Of a stretch of DNA of 64,000 nt, positions 20,434-29,732 are shown piece after piece. Source of the DNA: Apibacter adventoris (GTDB lineage Bacteria; Bacteroidota; Bacteroidia; Flavobacteriales; Weeksellaceae); the NCBI RefSeq assembly GCF_002964975.1, contig NZ_PSZM01000040.1:281000-344999 (forward strand), read 5' to 3'. Position numbers and translations under genes: made by a program. How positions within the stretch are numbered: the first letter of the stretch is position 1; each line of letters opens with the position of its first letter. The notes beneath the pieces were generated by a model. That model saw only the letters and a program-made list of their open reading frames with translations, had not been told where the DNA came from and searched no databases.

Positions 20434-21686
20434 AATCTTTGTATGAATCCACCTATTTCCCTAGGCACACATATATGATATTTTATTATATCTTTACTTA
20501 AACCTTTAATAAATACTTGATTATTCATTTTTTCTAAATCAATAACTTTACCACTTTTCAATAATAATTTTATGGGGTCTTTCGTACTATTGTAAGGTAA
20601 TATATTTAATTTATTTTGATGAATGAAATAGTTACCTTTTTTAATATTGTAAATTTTTTCCGTTTCAATTAATAGTTTCTCAATTACGTTATTTGTTAAT
20701 GGTTTGGGCATTATAAGTGAAACAGGCAATTTTCTTTGAATAATGCTTTTACTTAATATTCGTAATATTTTATCGTCATGATACTGCCAAAGTTGTAACG
20801 CGGAAATTATATCTGAATCATCTAAATGAGAAAATTGATATAAATCTTCATTTTTTAAATCACTAAAATCTGTTTTTGTTAAAAAATATTGAAGCGTTGG
20901 TGTTGTAGGCAGTTCTTGTCCCTTATAAAATAATTTTTTTGCCCGCTTTAAAGCTTCAATTAAATAAAATTCAGCCGTTACCGAAGTTTTATGAAAATAT
21001 ACCTGCCAGTACATAAATATTCTTGAGGTTAAATATTTTTCAATGGAATATATACCTTTTGCATCAATAACCAATTCATCATCAATAACATTCATCATTG
21101 TAATAATTCTTTCAGAATTTACATTTCCTTCAGAAACACCTGTAAAAAAACTATCTCTTCTTAAATAATCTAATCGATCTAGATCTATTTGACTAGAAAT
21201 AAGCTGATGAAAAAAATTTCGAGGATACTTATCTAAAAAAATATCTATTGCTAAAGATAGTTTACCATTAAATTCTTCATTGAGTAATTTCATCAAAGTT
21301 AGTGATATTTTTTCATGATGTATACCATTTATAATGGTAGATTCCAATGCATGCGAAAATGGTCCGTGTCCAATATCATGTAATAATATAGCTATTTTTG
21401 AAGCTCTTTCTTCATCTTTTGAAATATATACCCCTTTTTCTTTTAATGATCTTAAGGTTATATGCATAAGCTGCATGCAGCCTAAAGCATGTAAAAAACG
21501 TGTGTGAGTAGCTCCCGGATATACATAATAACTTAACCCTGTTTGAGAAATTCTTCTTAACCTTTGAAAATAAGGATGTTCTATTAAATCAAAAATTAAT
21601 TCATCCGAAATACTAATAAATCCAAGTACGGGATCATTAAATATTTTCTTTTTATTTATTCTAGTTTCTTTTTTATACTCTTTCAA
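20427..21686 (-). CDS. HD-domain phosphohydrolase (dGTPase-like)
   Basis: Predicted metal-dependent phosphohydrolase of the HD superfamily. The metal-binding motifs are 'HTRFLHALG' and '[15 protein letters not shown]', with a later Asp in '[16 protein letters not shown]', the arrangement of dNTP triphosphohydrolase-like proteins. About 419 residues; substrate unknown. The start is uncertain: a TTG at 21716 would overlap the -7 box of the gene itself, so I prefer the TTG at 21686, and there is no ATG before the conserved '[11 protein letters not shown]'. It is divergent from porX and its coding end carries the -33 element of the lpx promoter. Confidence 0.85.
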   Translation of the reverse strand: MKEYKKETRINKKKIFNDPVLGFISISDELIFDLIEHPYFQRLRRISQTGLSYYVYPGATHTRFLHALGCMQLMHITLRSLKEKGVYISKDEERASKIAILLHDIGHGPFSHALESTIINGIHHEKISLTLMKLLNEEFNGKLSLAIDIFLDKYPRNFFHQLISSQIDLDRLDYLRRDSFFTGVSEGNVNSERIITMMNVIDDELVIDAKGIYSIEKYLTSRIFMYWQVYFHKTSVTAEFYLIEALKRAKKLFYKGQELPTTPTLQYFLTKTDFSDLKNEDLYQFSHLDDSDIISALQLWQYHDDKILRILSKSIIQRKLPVSLIMPKPLTNNVIEKLLIETEKIYNIKKGNYFIHQNKLNILPYNSTKDPIKLLLKSGKVIDLEKMNNQVFIKGLSKDIIKYHICVPREIGGFIQRFL

Positions 21687-21713
21687 AAGGCATATTTTTT
21701 GTATTTTTATATG

Positions 21714-21743
21714 CAAAAATAAAATATTTAAAATGATTGCAAA
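21714..21743 (-). promoter_or_regulatory. Consensus promoter of the HD gene (TTTG-N18-TATTTTTG)
   Basis: On the minus strand TTTG (21743-21740) lies 18 nt before TATTTTTG (21721-21714). The -33 element falls inside the first codons of the divergent porX, so the two genes share the same few bases for promoter and coding sequence. Confidence 0.7.
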
Positions 21744-23274
21744 AATATTATGGATCGATGATGAAATTGAAATGCTTGAGTCTCATTCTATATTTTTAAA
21801 AAATAAAGGATATGAAGTAACAGGAATAAATAACGCACCTGATGCTTTAAAATTAATTACCGGAGGGAATTTCAATGCGGTTTTATTAGATGAAAATATG
21901 CCGGGAATGGGTGGTTTGGAAGCTTTACAAAAAATTAAAGAAATTGAAAACACTTTACCTGTTATTATGATAACTAAAAATGAAGAGGAAGACATTATGG
22001 AGGAAGCTATTGGTGAAAAAATTTCCGACTATATTTTGAAACCCGTTAATCCCAATCAGATATTATTGAGTTTAAAAAAAGTTTTAAAGGGAGATGAAAT
22101 TATTGAAAAAAAGACGGTTCTAAATTACCAACAAGATTTTCGTAAGATTTCTATGGATTTAATGTATGCAGAAAATTATAATGATTGGGTACAAATATAT
22201 CTTAAACTAATACAATGGGATCTTAAATTCGATAAATTAGAGGATGCAGAAATGACAAGCATTCTTCAAAACCAGAAAGAAGAAGCCGATAATTTATTTT
22301 CCAAGTTTATTGAAAAAAATTATAGAGATTGGCTTCATACTGATGTAAAGCCTAAAATGTCTCATACTGTTTTTAAAGATGTAATAAGACCTACCATTGA
22401 AAAAAATGAGAAGGTATTATTGTTAATGATTGATAATTTACGTTATGATCAGTGGAAAGTTATACAACCTTTATTTAGTAAGTATTATAATAAAGTTACT
22501 GAACAATCATATTTTAGTATTTTACCTTCCTCTACTCAATATGCAAGAAATTCTTTTTTTTCGGGTTTGTTACCTCTCGAAATTGAAAAAAATTTTCCTC
22601 AATATTGGGTTGGGGAAAATGATGAGGAACAAAAAAATCAATTTGAAAATGAGCTATTAAATGCTCAATTGCAAAGATTAGGATTAAAAGACCTAAAAAC
22701 TAAATATTTTAAGGTACTCAATGCTGATTTTGAAAAAAAAATATATGAAGATTTTAAAATTTATAATAATTTAGATCTTATTACTATTGTTTACAATTTT
22801 ATTGATATACTCTCTCATGCTAAAACAAATAATAATATTGTTAGTGAATTAATAAGAGATGATAAAACTTTTCGTTCATTAACATACACATGGTTTGAAA
22901 ATTCAAGCATTCTTAAAATTGTGCAACAAGCTGCTGAAGACGGATATAAATTGATTATTACTACTGATCATGGAACTATTTATGTGAAAAAACCTAGCAG
23001 AGTTATAGGGGATAAAGAATCTTCTACTAACCTAAGATATAAATTAGGCAAAAATCTTCAATATGAAGCAAAAGATGTATTTGCTGTAAGTGATCCTGAA
23101 GATTTCTTTTTGCCAAAAGTAAACGTAAACTCCAAATATATTTTTGCTAAAGAAAATAAATTTTTTGCTTATCCTAAAAATTATAATCATTATGTGAATT
23201 ATTATAAAGATACCTATCAGCATGGTGGTATATCTCTTGAAGAAATGATTATCCCGATTGTAGTTTTAGAATAA
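21733..23274 (+). CDS. porX: PorX, response regulator with PglZ phosphodiesterase domain (type IX secretion)
   Basis: 513 residues. A CheY-like receiver domain (1 to about 120) has the acidic pair D9/D10, phospho-acceptor D53 in 'LLDENMPGMG' and K103 in 'YILKPVN'. The C-terminal PglZ/alkaline-phosphatase-fold domain (about 210-510) has metal-site motifs 'LMIDNLRYDQW', 'TTDHGTIYV' and 'QHGGISLEEMIIPIV'. PorX with the sensor PorY controls type IX secretion genes in Bacteroidota, and its PglZ domain has been reported as a zinc-dependent phosphodiesterase. No porY or secretion structural gene of this system is adjacent. It is divergent from the HD gene with about 46 nt between the chosen starts. 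Confidence 0.93.
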   Translation: MIAKILWIDDEIEMLESHSIFLKNKGYEVTGINNAPDALKLITGGNFNAVLLDENMPGMGGLEALQKIKEIENTLPVIMITKNEEEDIMEEAIGEKISDYILKPVNPNQILLSLKKVLKGDEIIEKKTVLNYQQDFRKISMDLMYAENYNDWVQIYLKLIQWDLKFDKLEDAEMTSILQNQKEEADNLFSKFIEKNYRDWLHTDVKPKMSHTVFKDVIRPTIEKNEKVLLLMIDNLRYDQWKVIQPLFSKYYNKVTEQSYFSILPSSTQYARNSFFSGLLPLEIEKNFPQYWVGENDEEQKNQFENELLNAQLQRLGLKDLKTKYFKVLNADFEKKIYEDFKIYNNLDLITIVYNFIDILSHAKTNNNIVSELIRDDKTFRSLTYTWFENSSILKIVQQAAEDGYKLIITTDHGTIYVKKPSRVIGDKESSTNLRYKLGKNLQYEAKDVFAVSDPEDFFLPKVNVNSKYIFAKENKFFAYPKNYNHYVNYYKDTYQHGGISLEEMIIPIVVLE

Positions 23275-23544
23275 TATAATTTTTTAGCATAAATATTTAT
23301 TGCCTAAGAATTATTATGGATTATCTATTTTTTATTACATATTTATATATTGTATTAAGGTAAGAACTTTATTTTACTTTTTTATTTAAAAACTCTTTTT
23401 CTCTTTATTTTTTTTAATATTAATCGATTAAATTTATTATTGGTATTTATTAATTCTAAATATATAATCGAAATTATAATATATATCTAGTTAAATATTA
23501 ACTGTTATAAAAAATTTACAAGAGTTTTGTATATTTACCAAAAT

Positions 23545-23552
23545 TATTTTTG
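23545..23552 (+). promoter_or_regulatory. -7 box (TATTTTTG) for the thioredoxin-like lipoprotein
   Basis: TATTTTTG ends 4 nt before the ATG at 23557, so the transcript would have almost no leader. A TTTG at 23526-23529 lies only 15 nt upstream, shorter than the usual spacing. Confidence 0.5.
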
Positions 23553-23556
23553 ATAT

Positions 23557-24081
23557 ATGAAAATTAATCAATTTATATTATTTATTTGTGTTCTTTGTAT
23601 GTTTTCAAGTTGTAGATCTGAAAAAATTATAGTTAATAAAAAAATTATAAATACGGAGGGAGAGCCTATGCTTATTGGAAGGATAACAACTGATGCCTTA
23701 ACGTCTCCAGATTTTAAAGATTGGTATCTTAAAGAATATGACTCCTATATTCCAAAGAAAAAATTTATAAATACAATAAGAAGGAAAGCTAAATTTTATA
23801 GAATAGAAATTTTTTTAGGTACTTGGTGTAGTGATACGCAAGAACAACTTCCTCGATTTTTAAAGATTCTTGATGAATCAAAATTTCCTAAGAAAAAAAT
23901 TGATCTATATGCTTTAAATAAAAATAAAGAAAGTTTTTATGGAGAACAAAACCAAAAAGGTATTACCAGAATACCTGTTTTTATAATATATAAAGGTGAA
24001 AATGAAATAGGAAGAATAACTGAAACCCCCACTCATGAAACTTTAGAAGAAGATCTTTATAACATATTTTTAAGAAAATAA
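23557..24081 (+). CDS. Thioredoxin-like lipoprotein with a single active-site cysteine
   Basis: 174 residues. The signal peptide ends in a lipobox 'MFSSC' (Cys19), so the protein is anchored in a membrane facing the periplasm. The mature part has a thioredoxin-like beta-alpha-beta: 'FYRIEIFLGTWCSDTQEQLP', then the cis-Pro region 'GITRIPVFIIYKG'. The usual CXXC is reduced to W-C-S-D, one cysteine, which points away from disulfide exchange and toward binding or a monothiol role. The DUF4230 gene follows 81 nt later. Function is otherwise unknown. Confidence 0.75.
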   Translation: MKINQFILFICVLCMFSSCRSEKIIVNKKIINTEGEPMLIGRITTDALTSPDFKDWYLKEYDSYIPKKKFINTIRRKAKFYRIEIFLGTWCSDTQEQLPRFLKILDESKFPKKKIDLYALNKNKESFYGEQNQKGITRIPVFIIYKGENEIGRITETPTHETLEEDLYNIFLRK

Positions 24082-24162
24082 TTTAATTTTTAGATATTTT
24101 TATGTAATTATATCAATTTTTGCATAGTTTATGCATATATAATTATATATATATTTAAGCAT

Positions 24163-24780
24163 ATGTTAGCAAAATTAACTAAAATTATTATTGTAATTGC
24201 CTGTTTTATTATTGGAGGTATAATATCTATTTTATTATTTAAAAATTTCTCAACTAAAGAAAATAACATTGTTGATACAAGGATTATAAATCATGAGATA
24301 CAACGTTTAAATAAAATGATTGTTATAGAGCAAAACTATTCTGCTTTCAGAACTAAAAAGTATAATGATTATAATCCTAAATATTTAAATTTTCTTAATA
24401 AAAATATTGTTTTATATATTACTGCTAAAGCTCAGGTTACTTATGATATGAAAAAAATGAAAATTAATGTTGATTCTGTTAATAAAAAAATAAATATAAT
24501 TTTTTTACCAGAACCAGAACTCAACGTTTATCCTGATGTAGAAATATATAGTATGGAAGAAGGATTGTTTAATAATTTTTCCAAAGCTGATTTAAATTCA
24601 GTAATGACAGAAGGAAAAAAAGATATACAAAAAGAAGTGGAAAACTCTAATATAAAATTATTAGCTCACAATCAATTAATTTCTAATTTAAAAGATCTTT
24701 ATAGTATTGCTCGTTTATATAATTGGAAAATAAATGATGAAACTCCTTACGCAAAAGAATTAGAACCTATAAAAAATTAA
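24163..24780 (+). CDS. DUF4230 domain protein, single N-terminal membrane anchor
   Basis: 205 residues. A hydrophobic segment at about 7-27 anchors the protein, and the rest lies outside the cytoplasm. The body ('RLNKMIVIEQNYSAF', 'YITAKAQVTYDMKKM', 'INIIFLPEPELNVYPDVE') matches the DUF4230 family as I know it: widespread, membrane-tethered and uncharacterised. It converges with the DUF1015 gene; no terminator was seen in the 39-nt gap. Confidence 0.75.
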   Translation: MLAKLTKIIIVIACFIIGGIISILLFKNFSTKENNIVDTRIINHEIQRLNKMIVIEQNYSAFRTKKYNDYNPKYLNFLNKNIVLYITAKAQVTYDMKKMKINVDSVNKKINIIFLPEPELNVYPDVEIYSMEEGLFNNFSKADLNSVMTEGKKDIQKEVENSNIKLLAHNQLISNLKDLYSIARLYNWKINDETPYAKELEPIKN

Positions 24781-24819
24781 AAATGAATCTAATATAAAAC
24801 AAAATTTATTAAAAATACT

Positions 24820-26070
24820 TTATTTCATATCAAGCATAATCAAACCGGAAAGTAATTCAGGTTCTATATAAGTACTTTTTGCAGGAATTTTTAAATTTAA
24901 ATCCGAAATTACTTTTAAATCTGAAAAAGGTATTGAATAAAAACCAAATGCGATTTGATAATCACCATTATCCACAACTTGTTTCATATTTATAATCCCT
25001 TTTATATCATTTGTTCCTTTAAGATATGAGACTAGTTTTTTTTCTTCATTTTCATCGGAAATATTAAATACAGGACCGAGAATAAATTTATTAAATAGAT
25101 ACGTGTCTATATTACCTAAATCATCAGGAGTTCCTCTATACTCATGTTTTATATATAAACCATAAAATTTTTTATCAAAATACATACTTATATGATGCTT
25201 ATGAGAAGGAAAATATGGTTGTTCTCCTTTTTCATTTATGGTAAAATATTTTTCTAATTTTGTAAATAATTTATCTTTTGTTAAAGAACCTAAAGATTTG
25301 ATTAATCTATTATATTCATATATCTTTAATGAATGACTTGAAATTAGTAAGGACATAACCTGATGGTTCATATCAAATAAAAAATCTTTAGATTTTGCTT
25401 TTTCTTTTATTTTATCTGAATGTTCTATTGCTGCAGCCATTCGATAATGTCCATCAGCTAAATATAATGCAGGAAGATTTTCTATAGTTTCTTTAAACTG
25501 AGCTAATTTTAACCGATTATCGACTTTCCATATTTTATGCGAAATATCTAATTCATCCTCAATATGAAAAAGGGGTTTACTTTTCATTTCGAGCTCCATC
25601 ATTACATCTAATTTAGAATTAGAATCATATGTTAATAAAACAGGATTAGTTTGTAAATAAGTAATATCTAAGAATTCGGTAAATATTTTTTGTTTTTGTT
25701 CAATTGTTTTTTCCGGTATTTTTACACGATTTTCTTTAAAGTCTTCTACTGAAACCAAACCTATAATCCCTTTAAAAATTTCTCCATTTCTTTTCTTTTG
25801 TTCATATATATAAATTGATGCCGGATCATGTTCTAAAAGATTTTCGTTTATATACTCTTCAAATCTTTTTCTAACTTTTTTAAACCTGTTTTTAAGAGGA
25901 CTTTCTCCTTTAAAAAAAGTAGGTCTTATTATATCTATATAGGAAGGATTTTTATCTTTTAATTTAGCTTTAATTTGCTCTTCTGTATATTTCTCCGGAG
26001 TGTATATGGGAAATTTTTCTATATATTCTTCTTTTATATGGATTCCTTTAAACGGTTTAAAACTTAACAT
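24820..26070 (-). CDS. DUF1015 family protein
   Basis: 416 residues. It has the signatures of the DUF1015 family: 'DPASIYIYEQKKRNGE' and 'ALYLADGHYRMAAAIEHSD'. The family commonly sits beside serine-biosynthesis genes; here it is the last gene of the ferredoxin-serC-serA-like operon, 9 nt after the serA-like gene. Biochemical function is unknown. A role linked to serine metabolism is inferred from neighbourhood only. Confidence 0.85.
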   Translation of the reverse strand: MLSFKPFKGIHIKEEYIEKFPIYTPEKYTEEQIKAKLKDKNPSYIDIIRPTFFKGESPLKNRFKKVRKRFEEYINENLLEHDPASIYIYEQKKRNGEIFKGIIGLVSVEDFKENRVKIPEKTIEQKQKIFTEFLDITYLQTNPVLLTYDSNSKLDVMMELEMKSKPLFHIEDELDISHKIWKVDNRLKLAQFKETIENLPALYLADGHYRMAAAIEHSDKIKEKAKSKDFLFDMNHQVMSLLISSHSLKIYEYNRLIKSLGSLTKDKLFTKLEKYFTINEKGEQPYFPSHKHHISMYFDKKFYGLYIKHEYRGTPDDLGNIDTYLFNKFILGPVFNISDENEEKKLVSYLKGTNDIKGIINMKQVVDNGDYQIAFGFYSIPFSDLKVISDLNLKIPAKSTYIEPELLSGLIMLDMK

Positions 26071-26079
26071 AGTCTTCGG

Positions 26080-27054
26080 TTAGGATGATAAATTTTGATG
26101 ATTATTCTTATAAAAGCTAATTATTTGTTCTGCTAATTCTATTCCAACTCTTTCCTGTGCCTCAAGTGTATTACCTCCGATATGAGGAGAAAGGGATAAT
26201 TTTGGATTCATTAATAATGTAATTTCAGGTTTCGGTTCTTTTTCAAAAACATCTAAAGCGGCACCAAATATTTTATCTTCATTAAGCGCATTTATTAAAG
26301 CAACTTCATCAATAACTCCTCCACGAGAAGCATTGACTAAAATAGAAGTTTTTTTCATTAAATTAATTTCTTTTTCACCTATAATATATTTAGGCTGTTT
26401 AGGAACGTGAACAGAAATTGCGTCTGAGTTTTTTAAAACTTCTTCTATGGTTGTAGTTGTTAAAGTAAAATCAACTTTTTGTCCATCAAAAAAATCTAAA
26501 GTTAATGTACGAGTTATTTTTTCGGCATCAGAAACAATAACTTTCATACCTAAAGCCAAACCTATTTTTGCTACTTCCACCCCAATTCTTCCAAAGCCAA
26601 TAACCCCCAACGTTTTACCTCCAAGTTCCATAGCTTTTCCATAAGATTTTTTTAAAGCAGAAAAATTAGTATCTCCTTCTAATGGCATATTTCTATTTGA
26701 GTCTTGTAAAAAACGATATAAAGATAACATATGAGCAAAAACAAGTTCTGCTACAGATCTTGATGAAGCTGCAGGTGTATTTATTACATTAATCCCTTTT
26801 TTCTTAGCATAATCCACATCTATATTATCCATGCCTACACCTCCTCTACCAATAATTTTTAAGGTTGGACATGAATCAATTAAATCTTTTTTTACCTGAG
26901 TTGCACTTCTCACCAATAAAACTTCTACTTTGTTTTCATTAATAAAATTTGCTAATTGCTCTTGGGCTACTTTATGATTTAAAACTTCTAACCCTTCTTT
27001 TTCTAACACTTCTATGGCAGATAATGATATGCCATCATTAGGTAATATTTTCAT
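26080..27054 (-). CDS. serA: D-2-hydroxyacid dehydrogenase, probable D-3-phosphoglycerate dehydrogenase
   Basis: Predicted to oxidise 3-phosphoglycerate to 3-phosphohydroxypyruvate with NAD, the first step of serine synthesis. 324 residues, so the short form without a C-terminal ACT regulatory domain; feedback control by serine through that domain is therefore not expected. The NAD fold has 'LGVIGFGRIGVEVAKI', catalytic Arg in 'VNASRGGVIDE', Glu in 'FEKEPKPE' and His in 'LSPHIGGNTLEAQ'. The adjacent serC (22 nt upstream) makes the serine-pathway assignment likely over other 2-hydroxyacids. Confidence 0.87.
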   Translation of the reverse strand: MKILPNDGISLSAIEVLEKEGLEVLNHKVAQEQLANFINENKVEVLLVRSATQVKKDLIDSCPTLKIIGRGGVGMDNIDVDYAKKKGINVINTPAASSRSVAELVFAHMLSLYRFLQDSNRNMPLEGDTNFSALKKSYGKAMELGGKTLGVIGFGRIGVEVAKIGLALGMKVIVSDAEKITRTLTLDFFDGQKVDFTLTTTTIEEVLKNSDAISVHVPKQPKYIIGEKEINLMKKTSILVNASRGGVIDEVALINALNEDKIFGAALDVFEKEPKPEITLLMNPKLSLSPHIGGNTLEAQERVGIELAEQIISFYKNNHQNLSS

Positions 27055-27076
27055 ATTTAAATATATTATATAGATT

Positions 27077-28147
27077 TTAGGCAGTTTTTTCTAACTCTTT
27101 CATGACATTTACCAAAGTCTGAACACCCTCTAATGGCATAGCATTATAAATGCTTGCTCTATAACCACCCACAGAACGGTACCCACCAATTCCAACTATA
27201 TTGGAATCTTTCCACATTTTATCAAACTTTTCTTTTAACTTTTCCTCATCATTAAGAAAAAAACATACATTCATTAAAGAACGATCTACTTTTTCACATA
27301 CTCCTCTAAATAAAGGATTTCTATCTACTTCTCCATATAAAAGATCTGCTTTAATTTTATTTCTTTCAGCAGCTGCACTAACCCCTCCTTGTTTTTCAAG
27401 CCATTTCAAATTTAATAAAGTGGTGTAAATAGCAAAAACAGGGGGAGTATTAGCCATACTTTCTTTGCTTATATGTACTTGATAATCTAGATAAGAAGGA
27501 AGATCACGACCTGTTTTTCCTAATAATGTTTTGTTTACTATCACCAATGTAACTCCAGCAGGACCTATATTTTTTTGTGCTCCTGCATAAATAAGAGCAA
27601 ATTTATTAAAATTTAATTCTTTACTTAATATATCAGAAGACATGTCGCATACTAATGGTACAGAAGTTTCCGGAAAATCGTGCATTTCAGTACCGTAAAC
27701 TGTATTGTTAGAAGTTAAATGTAAATAATCTACGTCTAAGGGTATTTCATAATTTTTAGGAATATATGTATAATTAGCCTCTTTAGAAGATGCTAAAACA
27801 TCAATAAATCCTATTTTTTTTGCTTCTTTAATAGATGCTGAAGCAAAATTCCCACTATCTATATAAGCAGCTTTCGAACCTTTTTTTAAAAAATTTAAAG
27901 GAGCCATTAAAAATTGAAGGCTAGCTCCACCTTGTAAAAATAAAACTTCATGATCATCATCCAGCTTCATTAATTTTTTAACTAGGGCCCTTGATTCATC
28001 CATAATAGCAATAAAATCTTTACTTCTATGTGATATTTCAATTAATGACAATCCACTTTTATTAAGGTCTAATATTGCTTCTGAGGCCTGCTGAAGAACT
28101 TCTTCTGGTAGTGTAGAAGGACCAGCACTAAAATTAAATTTTTTCAT
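27077..28147 (-). CDS. serC: Phosphoserine aminotransferase
   Basis: PLP enzyme converting 3-phosphohydroxypyruvate and glutamate to phosphoserine; also used in pyridoxal phosphate synthesis in some bacteria. 356 residues. It opens 'KKFNFSAGPSTLPEEVL', the family signature. The PLP-binding lysine is K192 in 'YAGAQKNIGPAGV', with 'EISHRSKDF' near residue 40. It lies in an operon behind a ferredoxin gene (39 nt) and ahead of the serA-like gene. No serB phosphatase is in the window. Confidence 0.96.
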   Translation of the reverse strand: MKKFNFSAGPSTLPEEVLQQASEAILDLNKSGLSLIEISHRSKDFIAIMDESRALVKKLMKLDDDHEVLFLQGGASLQFLMAPLNFLKKGSKAAYIDSGNFASASIKEAKKIGFIDVLASSKEANYTYIPKNYEIPLDVDYLHLTSNNTVYGTEMHDFPETSVPLVCDMSSDILSKELNFNKFALIYAGAQKNIGPAGVTLVIVNKTLLGKTGRDLPSYLDYQVHISKESMANTPPVFAIYTTLLNLKWLEKQGGVSAAAERNKIKADLLYGEVDRNPLFRGVCEKVDRSLMNVCFFLNDEEKLKEKFDKMWKDSNIVGIGGYRSVGGYRASIYNAMPLEGVQTLVNVMKELEKTA

Positions 28148-28186
28148 TAGTTTAAATTTTTAAGGTTGGGTGCATATCGTTAAATA

Positions 28187-28540
28187 TTAAGATGAAGAAT
28201 GTAAAAAATTCTTTTTAGCTAATAATTCTTCACTTGTTTCTACATGATTATCATCTGGGACACAACAGTCTACTGGACATACTGCTGCACATTGTGGTTC
28301 TTCATGAAATCCTTCACATTCTGTACATTTATCTGTAACTATATAATAAATATCATCGGATAAAGGTTTTTGAGGAGCATCAGCATCAATAGAAAGCCCC
28401 GTTTTAGTAACAATCATTCCTGTTAATTCAGTTCCTTCTGACATTTTCCAGTCCACAGCTCCTTCATATATAGCATTATTAGGGCATTCAGGCTCACAAG
28501 CTCCACAATTTATACATTCATCTGTTATTTTTATGGCCAT
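28187..28540 (-). CDS. Ferredoxin with two 4Fe-4S motifs
   Basis: 117 residues. The first cluster motif is 'CINCGACEPECP' (from residue 9). The second, 'CTECEGFHEEPQCAAVCP' (about 73-90), has the spaced-out form seen in Alvinella/Chromatium-type 2[4Fe-4S] ferredoxins, with an extra Cys pair downstream ('VDCCVP'). It carries electrons in the cytoplasm. First gene of the serC operon, with its own promoter. The redox partner is unknown. Confidence 0.92.
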   Translation of the reverse strand: MAIKITDECINCGACEPECPNNAIYEGAVDWKMSEGTELTGMIVTKTGLSIDADAPQKPLSDDIYYIVTDKCTECEGFHEEPQCAAVCPVDCCVPDDNHVETSEELLAKKNFLHSSS

Positions 28541-28567
28541 ACCGAATTATTTACTTTATTTTTGTTG

Positions 28568-28575
28568 CAAAATTA
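28568..28575 (-). promoter_or_regulatory. -7 box (TAATTTTG) for the ferredoxin-serC operon
   Basis: TAATTTTG on the minus strand ends 27 nt before the ferredoxin ATG. No clear -33 TTTG. It lies in the 66-nt divergent gap with the acyl-CoA reductase gene. Confidence 0.5.
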
Positions 28576-28606
28576 TACAATTTTTTTTACATAATTTATA
28601 TTAGCC

Positions 28607-29650
28607 ATGAGTTTAGAACAGAAAATAAAGTCCCTTGTAAAAGTTGGTGAAATTTTATATCAATTCAATCAAAACAAGGGTAAAAATTCTTCTTTTTTTT
28701 TAGAATTAGATAATATTATAAAGCTTGCTGAAATTAAAAACCCCTGGTTTACGCAAAAAAATATTTTTACCGCATTTGATTATTGGGGAAATATTCTTAC
28801 TTATGAAAACATCTCTAATTGGATTTCCAAATATAAAACAATAAATCATGCTGTATCTAAAAAAACAATAGGCTTAATATTAGCTGGTAATATACCAATG
28901 GTCGGTTTGCATGACTGTATTTGTGTATTAATAACCGGACATAGAGCTCAAATTAAACTATCATCCAAAGACAATATATTAATCCCTTTCATTTTGAATC
29001 TATGGAAAAATTTTTATAAAGATTTAGAATTTAAAATTGTTGAAAAATTAGAATTTTATGATGCAGTTATAACAACAGGCAGTAATAATACAGCAAAATA
29101 TTTTGAATATTATTTTAAAGATATTCCTCACATAATAAGAAAAAACCGAACCTCTTTGGCTATTTTAGAAGGAAATGAATCCGGCAAAGATTTAGATAAT
29201 TTAGCTAAAGATATATTTACCTACTTTGGCTTAGGATGTAGAAATGTTACACAAATATTTATTCCTGAAAATTATAATCTTGACAATATTTTTAAATCTT
29301 TTTTACCTTACCAAGACGTTATAAATCATAACAAATACACTAATAATTATGAGTACAATAAGGCTATATACCTCATGAATGAAGATAAATTTTGGGATAA
29401 TAATTTTATTATGCTTAAAGAATCTGAAGATTTATACAGTCCTATTGGGGTAATTTTCTATAAGCATTATCAAGAAATATCTTCTCTTAATAATTATATT
29501 TCACAAAATAAAAATAAAATTCAGTGTGTCGTTTCTAATTCAGAATCAATACGATTTACAAAAATTTCATTTGGTAAAACCCAATATCCTAAACTTAATG
29601 AATATGCAGATGGCATAGATACTATAGAATTCTTATTAACTCAAAAATAA
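28607..29650 (+). CDS. Acyl-CoA reductase (LuxC-type/aldehyde dehydrogenase fold)
   Basis: 347 residues. 'IGLILAGNIPMVGLHDCICVL' (about 87-107) is the nucleotide-binding segment of the LuxC-type acyl-CoA reductase family in Bacteroidota, and the catalytic cysteine is probably the one in 'YFGLGCRNVTQIFIP'. Such enzymes reduce acyl-CoA to aldehyde with NADPH; the natural substrate here is unknown. The arrangement back to back with a ferredoxin gene is familiar in Flavobacteriia. Confidence 0.85.
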   Translation: MSLEQKIKSLVKVGEILYQFNQNKGKNSSFFLELDNIIKLAEIKNPWFTQKNIFTAFDYWGNILTYENISNWISKYKTINHAVSKKTIGLILAGNIPMVGLHDCICVLITGHRAQIKLSSKDNILIPFILNLWKNFYKDLEFKIVEKLEFYDAVITTGSNNTAKYFEYYFKDIPHIIRKNRTSLAILEGNESGKDLDNLAKDIFTYFGLGCRNVTQIFIPENYNLDNIFKSFLPYQDVINHNKYTNNYEYNKAIYLMNEDKFWDNNFIMLKESEDLYSPIGVIFYKHYQEISSLNNYISQNKNKIQCVVSNSESIRFTKISFGKTQYPKLNEYADGIDTIEFLLTQK

Positions 29651-29732
29651 ATTATATAGGTTTTGTATTCCTAAATTTAAAAATAAATATTATTTTTACT
29701 TTATAAATTATAAAAAATAAATTATTACTCTT

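Noticed and set aside
21687..21716. TTG start at 21716 for the HD gene
   Set aside because: It overlaps the -7 box of a consensus promoter, so it would lie upstream of the transcript.
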